The notes under the pieces were generated by a model. It was not told the DNA's origin. It did no database searches and was given only the letters and a program-made list of their open reading frames with translations. 51,692 bases of DNA from Martensiomyces pterosporus (lineage: Eukaryota > Kickxellomycota > Kickxellomycetes > Kickxellales > Kickxellaceae), in assembly GCA_025201845.1 (NCBI GenBank), contig MU603968.1, positions 80,723 through 132,414 of the forward strand, read 5' to 3'. A program made the position numbers and the translations under genes. Positions 45,508 to 51,692 of the stretch are shown here, in pieces. Each line of letters begins with the position of its first letter. The first letter of the stretch is position 1.

Positions 45508-46107
45508 CTATTTTGCCTCACGGACTCTGTTTTCCGGCAGCTCGCTGTACACGGGTGGCGCCAGTTCTGTAACCTCGCCTGCTCCGCCGATCATGTTTAC
45601 CGTGTTCTGCTGCTCAATGAGGCAAGTGTCGTAAACAATGCTCTCCTCGTAGTGACGCCTCCTCAGCTTTATCGCCAGGAATACGATAACAGCTATCAGC
45701 AGAACGCCAGCAGGTATGGCCACTCCCAATGCCACCTTGGTGGATGTAGGCAGCCCGCTTGAATCCGAACTGTTGGTAAGCGTTGAAAGCCCTGGTGTGC
45801 TGAGCAATCCAGGGAGGACACTGGCTGCAACGTCGCCGAGCTGCGAGAGGTATGCAAAAACGTCGTCAGTTGTAGTTGCAGCCAAAGTCGCCGTGCTAGT
45901 TGCCTTTGGTGCTGCTGAAAGTGCAGATGTTGCTTGTGTTTTCGCATACGTCTTGGACGCGTAACTTGTCGTTGTTGGCGTAGGATAGTCAATGCCACCC
46001 AGCACCGACGACAGCAGCTGCCCAATGTCCTGGCGCACCTCTAATCCACACGCAAACGACAGATGACAGCAAACAAGCGCTAGATGGAAAAACACCACAG
46101 ATTTCAT
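45508..46107 (-). CDS. Single-pass membrane protein with IGGA/PPxY tail (receptor 2)
   Basis: 199 residues from ATG 46107. Signal peptide 1-20, short Thr/Ala-rich outer region, membrane helix about 126-147, basic KLRRR stop-transfer. The boundary GLPTSTKVALGVAIP and the tail elements IVYDT, MIGGAGE (172-178) and ELAPPVYSELPE (182-191) match receptor 1 almost residue for residue, while the ectodomains do not align. PPVY (184-187) is a PPxY element. The shared tail implies common cytoplasmic partners. A TATA element lies about 95 bases upstream. No known family name can be given. Confidence 0.75.
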   Translation of the reverse strand: MKSVVFFHLALVCCHLSFACGLEVRQDIGQLLSSVLGGIDYPTPTTTSYASKTYAKTQATSALSAAPKATSTATLAATTTDDVFAYLSQLGDVAASVLPGLLSTPGLSTLTNSSDSSGLPTSTKVALGVAIPAGVLLIAVIVFLAIKLRRRHYEESIVYDTCLIEQQNTVNMIGGAGEVTELAPPVYSELPENRVREAK

Positions 46108-46601
46108 GTTGAATTAATTGTTATGCCAAAATAACAAGAAAAGCAGGCGTACAGATGTGGCAGTCGCAGTCAAAAAGCGATGGAAAGCCCGGCTTCAGGG
46201 ACTTTTATATATAGCAACATATAGGCGAAGGAGAGGTCGGCGCATTGTGCCCGGGCTGTTTCGATGGCGTGCAAAGTATGTGGGGGAGGGGCCGGCCGGC
46301 CGATTTCATTGTTGATGGTTTGCATTGTTCTCCAAAACTTCGCTCCGGCAGTGCAGTCGACCACACACCTAAAAATACGCTCATGAGAAAAGCTCCGAAC
46401 ACATGGCAAAGAGAAATCAGCACTGCAAAGTGCAGCAAGCCGTTCCAGGGATCTGTCACTCCAACGGCATAATGAAAGGCGTTTGCCAGGCTGTTCAGCA
46501 TTTCTCGTATAACAAATATAGTGCTGGCTGTCGAAATAGGGCAGGATGCAAGACCACAATAAGGAATACGATACAAGGGTAAATAGAGGCACGCACGGTA
46601 T
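46108..46601. other. Spacer between membrane genes 2 and 3
   Basis: 494 bases with the gene 2 promoter and gene 3 3' UTR. Minus-strand TATATATAAAAG at 46202-46213. No other gene recognised. Confidence 0.55.
46202..46213 (-). promoter_or_regulatory. TATA box of membrane gene 2
   Basis: Minus-strand TATATATAAAAG about 95 bases upstream of ATG 46107. Confidence 0.6.
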
Positions 46602-47984
46602 CTAGCCCCGCTTCTCGTCACCCGTTCCAAGCTGCTGGGCTGGTGCTGGCTGCTGAGCCACAGCGGTGGTGTACGTAGGCAAGCCGTCGTCGGGCCGGAC
46701 CTCGAGGATTTCGTTAACGAACTGATCAGAGTGGTGCGTTGGCTGTGAGGCACCACCAATCTCATTCGCAATCATCTTCAGGTTGGCAGCTTCCTCTTCG
46801 GGGTCCCAGTCTCTCTCGCGGTTCTTCTTCTTCCACCACTTGATAAGGAAGAACAAGCCAACCATCAGGATGATAGTGCCAACAGAGATACAGACACCAA
46901 GGATGATGGTGTCCCGCTTGGACAGACCGCTAGAAGAGCTGGATGAGGAGTTGTCCGAGGAGCTCGTGTGTGTTGGTGTCTGTGCAGGACCGCTCGTTTG
47001 CGTAGATGGACTGGAGCTGCTCGAGGGTTGAGCTTGTGGAACTCCACCCTGACGAGCATAAAAGTCGCCGCTGAGATAGGTCACGTCGCTGGGCTTAGCA
47101 GATGGCGGGTTCTTCATTGCGTAGGACGCATTTTGCTGCGGGTCAGTGATGTTGTCGTATGTGTAGTAGTAGTCCGCGTGCTTCACCACGGCTTGTAAAA
47201 AAGCGAGGTAATCGGACAGCAGGATGAAATACGATCTCTGGCTGCCGAATTTGCAGAGGTCGCTGCCGTTATACACAGCCGTGTGACTGTAGAACCCGAT
47301 TTGGTAGACGTATGTCCCGAGCATAGCATACGCAACGCCGTAGGGCGTCTGGCATGTCGAGTCAGATGCGTACTGGATAGTCATGTTGCTGCACAGAAAG
47401 TCCTTGGCGTTGAAGGCATACACACTCGACGCCTGCGTGCACGTCGAGTCGCTGAACGGGTTTGACACCAGTGTTGGTGTGTTCCATGTCTGCGTGGTAA
47501 GGTCCTTCAGGCTACGCCGAGAGTAGACAATGTCGGACCAGTCTCGGCTGTCGATGGCGGTGTAGTCGTACCAGGCGATTTTCGTGCCGGCGTTGTACTG
47601 GAGGACAGCGACATTGTTAGCCAGTGTGCTCGGGTCATAGCTGGGGTGCACAGTGATGTTCTGCACGGGGTAGTGCGCTGTGGCTCCATCGTAGCCGTTA
47701 TCAATGTACACCTCGTAGTTGGCGCTCAGGTCGACTTGACCGCTCTTAAATAACAGGCAGGCGGCGCTGATCATGGAGGTCTGGCTGTCCAGCACAGCCA
47801 ACTCGCAGCTGGTCTGCTTGCCGTTGATAACAAGCAGCCCGCCCTTGATTTTTGCCAGGTCCGCTGGAGTTGCTCGGGTGGACAGCCTTTGGCTAGGAGG
47901 CGGCTGGGCTGCCACGAGACGGGCAATGCAAAGGGCAGACACAGCAAGCAGCACTGTGCCGAACCTGCTGCACATCATCATCAT
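46602..47984 (-). CDS. Membrane-anchored trypsin-like pseudoprotease with IGGA tail
   Basis: 460 residues from ATG 47984. Signal peptide about 1-26, then a chymotrypsin-fold ectodomain (about 47-275). Landmarks align with trypsin: SMISAACLLFKSG for the VSAAHC block, ITVHPSYDPSTLANNVAVL for the region of the catalytic Asp, and DSTCQTPYGVA for CQGDSGGP. The catalytic His, Asp and Ser are replaced by C76, N124 and Y215, so it cannot act as a serine protease. A Ser/Thr stalk (about 320-352), one membrane helix (359-382) and a basic KWWKKK follow. The cytoplasmic tail has NEIGGASQ (407-414) and GLPTY (434-438), echoing the two neighbouring genes. Probably a binding or sensing protein. Confidence 0.8.
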   Translation of the reverse strand: MMMMCSRFGTVLLAVSALCIARLVAAQPPPSQRLSTRATPADLAKIKGGLLVINGKQTSCELAVLDSQTSMISAACLLFKSGQVDLSANYEVYIDNGYDGATAHYPVQNITVHPSYDPSTLANNVAVLQYNAGTKIAWYDYTAIDSRDWSDIVYSRRSLKDLTTQTWNTPTLVSNPFSDSTCTQASSVYAFNAKDFLCSNMTIQYASDSTCQTPYGVAYAMLGTYVYQIGFYSHTAVYNGSDLCKFGSQRSYFILLSDYLAFLQAVVKHADYYYTYDNITDPQQNASYAMKNPPSAKPSDVTYLSGDFYARQGGVPQAQPSSSSSPSTQTSGPAQTPTHTSSSDNSSSSSSSGLSKRDTIILGVCISVGTIILMVGLFFLIKWWKKKNRERDWDPEEEAANLKMIANEIGGASQPTHHSDQFVNEILEVRPDDGLPTYTTAVAQQPAPAQQLGTGDEKRG

Positions 47985-48781
47985 TAAGCGGAGAAAGAGG
48001 AAGGAGGAAGAGGAAGGGGGAGGGGAAAAGGGGAGATGGAAGGCGTGAATGGAAAGGGGACACTCTTGCGCGAAAAAAGAAGGCAGAAAAGCTAATTAAG
48101 GCAAGTGTCAGCGTTAACAAGAACCACTAAATAAATAGGCTTGCAATAAGCCAACAATAGAATGGAATAGGATAGAGAAAGTATTTTGAGCGTTAACAAG
48201 CAAGTCCAAGAGGAGAAGGCGGATAAACGAGCAAGGTGTGGAGAAGCTGCCCCACATTGAAGTCTCTTGGGCATTGTGCACGTATGAGCGCGGATATGAG
48301 CATGGGCGTGAGTGCATCTCAAGCACTCCAAAGCAAGCTTGCACAGCAGGCAAATCAAGCGCATCTCTGCGAAGGCAGAGAGCAATGCAACGTGATCCAT
48401 ATTTAAAAGCCAATGTACAGCGGCGCATCTTCTGCATATCTGAGTGTCGCAATTACAAGCAAAAATCTGGGAAATCAGCGCATCCCGTGTCCCACTGCAG
48501 AGACGCTTTGGAGGACGATCGCTGCTGCCGCTCCCCAAACCAGAACATGTCAAGCTGAAGGCATTTCGCAAGCATTCGAGCATCGCTGCCGCTGTCAAGT
48601 CTTGGAGTGTCTTGCTCTACCCCGCAGCTCTGATTGGCACTTCTGCCTGCTGTTCTGGGCAAATTGAGTAAACAAGCAAGGACGATTTTCATCAACATGC
48701 TGCGATTCATCCGCTGATCAGATCACAGTCACCGAATGGTATGATATCAGCACCAGGCATCATATGCTGTGGTTTCATGAA

Positions 48782-48881
48782 TCTTTGACTATGCTATTAA
48801 CTCCCATTTGCCTTGGTTTTGAGTAGCAAAAACGGGCCAATAAAATTCTTCTTCTTCTTCTTCTTCTTTGACTATGCTATT
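48782..48881. repeat. 17-base direct repeat flanking a TTC microsatellite
   Basis: TCTTTGACTATGCTATT occurs at 48782-48798 and 48865-48881, 83 bases apart. Between them lies (TTC)7 at about 48847-48867, directly abutting the second copy. Confidence 0.85.
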
Positions 48882-48904
48882 GCTGCGTACTGCACATCTC
48901 CGTG

Positions 48905-48912
48905 TATTTAAA
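48905..48912 (+). promoter_or_regulatory. TATA-like element of the AAA-ATPase-like gene
   Basis: TATTTAAA about 100 bases upstream of ATG 49005. Confidence 0.45.
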
Positions 48913-49004
48913 GCCTGCGTTTTGGCTTAGCCTATTCTCAAACATCCACATCTTGTCTTGCGCCTTTACAGCTACCTACTCGCTACGTCAACACTGCATC
49001 TAGG

Positions 49005-51692
49005 ATGGGTCGCCGCTCCAAACCTGTCGTTGATAGTGACTATGAGCCATCGCAAGAGTCGGGCACAGGAAATTCGCCAACACAGAGGTAAGTTACATGT
49101 ACAGATTAGACAAGATATAGCCTGGCCAACATACAAGACAATCGCTAAGAAAGCCATGTTGAGAAATGCTGCCACGCTATTATCGTTTTGTAGAAGGAGC
49201 AAGAGGCGCAAAGCCTCGCATACACCCTCGAGCGGGGCCCGAAGCACTGCTTCATCATCTCGAGGTGCGGGTTCTAGCCGCCTTGCTAAAAGAGGTGCTT
49301 TGAGGTAATACAATGAGCTGCTTTGCAATGCTGAGAATACCACATGAAAGCAACCAGTGTTGTTTAATTCAGCAAGTTTCAACTGATAGCACTAATAACA
49401 CTGTTCTGGTTATTGAGGCTTGTAGGAAACCTATACAACGCAGAGGTCCTCGCACAGCTATACCCCGCAGGGTTTTGGATTATGTGCATAGCGGCGAAAC
49501 AGGCAGTCCAGAGTAGGTATTGGCGTTGATCCTTGCCAGCAACAGCCACTCGCGCCGTACCCATGTGGCAATATATTCTGATGCCCTTCTGGAAACTGCT
49601 CAAGCAAAATCTTTCGTTGATTATTGTAGGGGTGATGTCAGTGCTACCGCCACAGGTATATCTCCCAATTCGCCAGAAGAGAGCGTGGCCGCTAGTGCCA
49701 TGGATATCGATGTGGAAAGCAGGGTGGAGCCAGAGTTACCGGCATTGCAGATGCAAGAGAGGTAAGCCACTTATCCAAGTGTCGATATAGGCCACATCCT
49801 GCTTGGCACCATTGCTATGCAGCTGGTAACTTATGATGTTCATGCAATTCTTCGATATAGTGGTAGGCGTCGTCGGGAGAGACAGCCGAATCCTGACCCA
49901 CCGGTAGGTCAGAGCCTTGCCACCGTGTCTGCTCAGGAGAGAAGAAGCACTGCTGCACCGACTTCTAGTAGAGCAACAGGGGTGCAGTCAACATTCGTGA
50001 CCCCAGTGCAGAGATCCACGGTTCCAACAGATGCCCCACGTGCACTTTCACACCAGCCTTCTTTCCGATCGTCCAGCGGGTCGCCTACAAGAGTCAGCGG
50101 CAAAATGGTTGGCACAAATGCCACGTTTAGCTCTGGCATGGACGATGTATGCAAGGTTGATAAAACCCTGATTTGCAAGGGCTTTTGGGACAGCTTCAAC
50201 AAGGTCGGTCGTGTGTGTCTTCCCCGCCGGTTTGGGAAAACATATAACATGACGATTCTGCGGCTGTTCTTTAGCTCGGGACTAGACTGTGACGAATTAG
50301 ACGATATCTCAGGCAGCACACTCACAGACGATGGGGGCAGTGCTGCTACTACATCCAGAACTGCAAGAATCGAGGACGTATACCAAGAGAAGCGAAGGAT
50401 GCTCTTTGAGGAGTCGCTTTTGGAACAAGAGGAAAGCGAATTCTTCGATACCCACTTTGCACGCTACCCTGTTCTTCACATCGTCTTTGGGGTAAGTCCA
50501 CATCGCACCATGTTGTTGTCCCACCTGCAAGGTATGCGAATGCATCACTAACTAATAGCATATGCTGTTTGGAATTTTAGAGATGTGGCGGGCCATCGTT
50601 TGGAGACTTCCTAATCAGCATTTGCACCTCTATTGCAGTGGCAGCCAAGAAGCTGATCAACGAGATCGAAATGCGGGGTTTGGAGCTGAGTGTAAGAGCG
50701 GGCGAGCCATTTGAACAACTAAATGAACAGCTGCGAGTGTATCACACTGTTATGGATGGGCCAGCTGAACGACGAGACATGTACACCAGTCTTGGTAAAG
50801 AGATATTCGAGGAGCTTTCGGATTTTGTCCGCTCTCAGTTTGGCAGATACATGCTTTTCGTGGATGAGTACGACACTCCGTTCATTACCATTCAGCAGGC
50901 TGCTTGGGATGAGGACCTGAAAGAGCGTGCCCGTGCCATGCTCAAAGCACTCTACAAGTCAATGATCAAGGTAAGAACCGGCACTGATGGCGTCTTGGCA
51001 ATTGAGGCTTCTCATTTGCTCACCATGCGAATATGCTGTGATACACGACTAGCTATACCCGCTGCTGTGCATTTGCTGTTTGTTTTCGGTTCGCGATGTA
51101 GTACAACGACAATATCCTCAAGGGGCTGATAACCGGCGTGTTTGCTGTCTCGCTGGCTGTCATGGGCTCGGGTGCGAACGATATCGAGGAGTACAAGGCG
51201 ATTGAAATGCCCGAAACAGAGGATACTGATGACGAACTGACTGCTCTATGGGCATCCGAGACTATAGAATACCCGCATCGTGGTGTCAACTACTTCCTTG
51301 ACTCATTCGCATTCAACTCGCAAGAGGTGTCTGCGCTTATCGACAAAGCATGCGTTATCCGCCCCAGTCTGCGTGGCCAGAAAGACACGGTCAGTCAAGT
51401 GGTTCACGAGTGGTACAATGGCTACAGCATTGGGCAGTCGACTGGCAAATACAATCCGTGGTCGGTGATGGCGTTTTTGGGGCAAGTGGCTAAGCAGCGC
51501 AAAAAACACATTCCGGGTTCCCGTGCGAACGATAGGCTGCTGGAATTCTGGGTTGAAAGTGGGTCACATTCACTCATAGAAACTCAGGTCGACCACAACC
51601 GCAGGGGATTTTTGCAAGTTGCAAGACAGCTAATCCAAGAGTACAGGGTGCACTCTGGCACGTCGGATGCTGGTAGTCAGCAAAGAGTGCAG
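49005..51692 (+). CDS. AAA-ATPase-like protein (Pfam AAA-ATPase_like type), right end cut by window
   Basis: Exons read as 49005-49087, 49194-49304, 49426-49512, 49630-49761, 49867-50491, 50581-50970 and 51102 to the edge: 673 residues so far. All introns (89-131 bases) have GT/AG ends. The first ~225 residues are disordered, basic and Ser-rich, with KRRK as a possible nuclear signal. Then come the family motifs: VDKTLI (235-240), P-loop-type LPRRFGKT (256-263), Walker-B-type GRYMLFVDEYDTPF (434-447), GLITGVFAVS, and EWYNGYSIG...YNPWSVMAF. In such proteins a PD-(D/E)XK nuclease-like domain usually follows, here beyond the window. The family is expanded in some bacteria and early-diverging fungi; biological role is not established. 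Exon 5 acceptor could alternatively lie six bases upstream. Confidence 0.85.

Larger units (their letters stand above)
47985..49004. other. Divergent region between pseudoprotease and AAA-ATPase-like gene
   Basis: 1.02 kb holding both promoters. It contains a GGAAGAGG-type purine run just upstream of the pseudoprotease, a 17-base direct repeat (48782-48798, 48865-48881), a TTC microsatellite and a TATTTAAA element. Open frames at 48092-48710 overlap on both strands and are unsupported. Confidence 0.55.

Noticed and set aside
48092..48710. Several overlapping frames of 75-168 codons on both strands
   Set aside because: They overlap each other, have no family motifs and lie in the divergent promoter region.

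Overview
The window is nuclear DNA from a filamentous or zoosporeless early-diverging fungus. Genes have short spliceosomal introns (GTAAG donors, TAG acceptors), lie on both strands and are not in operons. Products are classic opisthokont housekeeping proteins: TOR kinase, beta-COP, ATG5, TAF7 and mitochondrial ATP synthase subunits. A GH46 chitosanase and a multi-exon gene for a predicted AAA-ATPase (RPRRFGK-type, Pfam AAA-ATPase_like) point to a non-Dikarya lineage. Kickxellomycotina is my best guess; it is an inference, not proven here.

Layout. 0-5.6 kb: three paralogous seven-helix receptor-like genes (minus, minus, plus). 5.8-10.5 kb: TAF7, a mitochondrial PDK/BCKDK-type kinase, a Rid-family protein with a perfect 72-bp tandem duplication in its upstream region, and isopentenyl-diphosphate isomerase. 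11.2-11.5 kb: a decayed exon of the same AAA-ATPase-like family that occurs intact at the right edge. 11.8-16.5 kb: a three-exon aspartate aminotransferase and a two-exon mannose-6-phosphate isomerase, separated by a 1.6-kb non-coding stretch. 16.6-24.6 kb: an RBMS-like double-RRM protein and beta-COP, divergent across 2.6 kb. 25-33.2 kb: TOR. 33.3-38.6 kb: cytochrome b5 reductase, a GPI-type exo-beta-1,3-glucanase, a GH46 chitosanase and a broken second chitosanase. 39-43.5 kb: ATG5, then the F1 beta and delta subunits of ATP synthase head to head.

43.7-48 kb is the most unusual part. Three consecutive minus-strand genes encode single-pass membrane proteins whose ectodomains are unrelated (two Ser/Thr-rich, one a trypsin-like fold with all three catalytic residues replaced). 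Their cytoplasmic tails share an IGGA(G/S) motif and end with a PPxY or LPxY element. I read this as a small family of surface sensors or cargo proteins with interchangeable outsides and a common inside. 49-51.7 kb: a seven-exon, right-truncated AAA-ATPase-like gene whose first four introns all have phase 2.

How the genes fit together: most are independent housekeeping units. Local functional themes are nutrient and autophagy signalling (TOR, ATG5), the shared F1-ATPase promoter, cell-wall glucan and chitosan turnover (GH5, GH46, mannose supply through the isomerase), and cell-surface sensing (7TM trio, IGGA-tail trio). Starts were chosen at the first credible ATG; several longer open frames begin with TTG and were trimmed. 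All intron calls come from splice-site consensus plus reading-frame and protein-family continuity.
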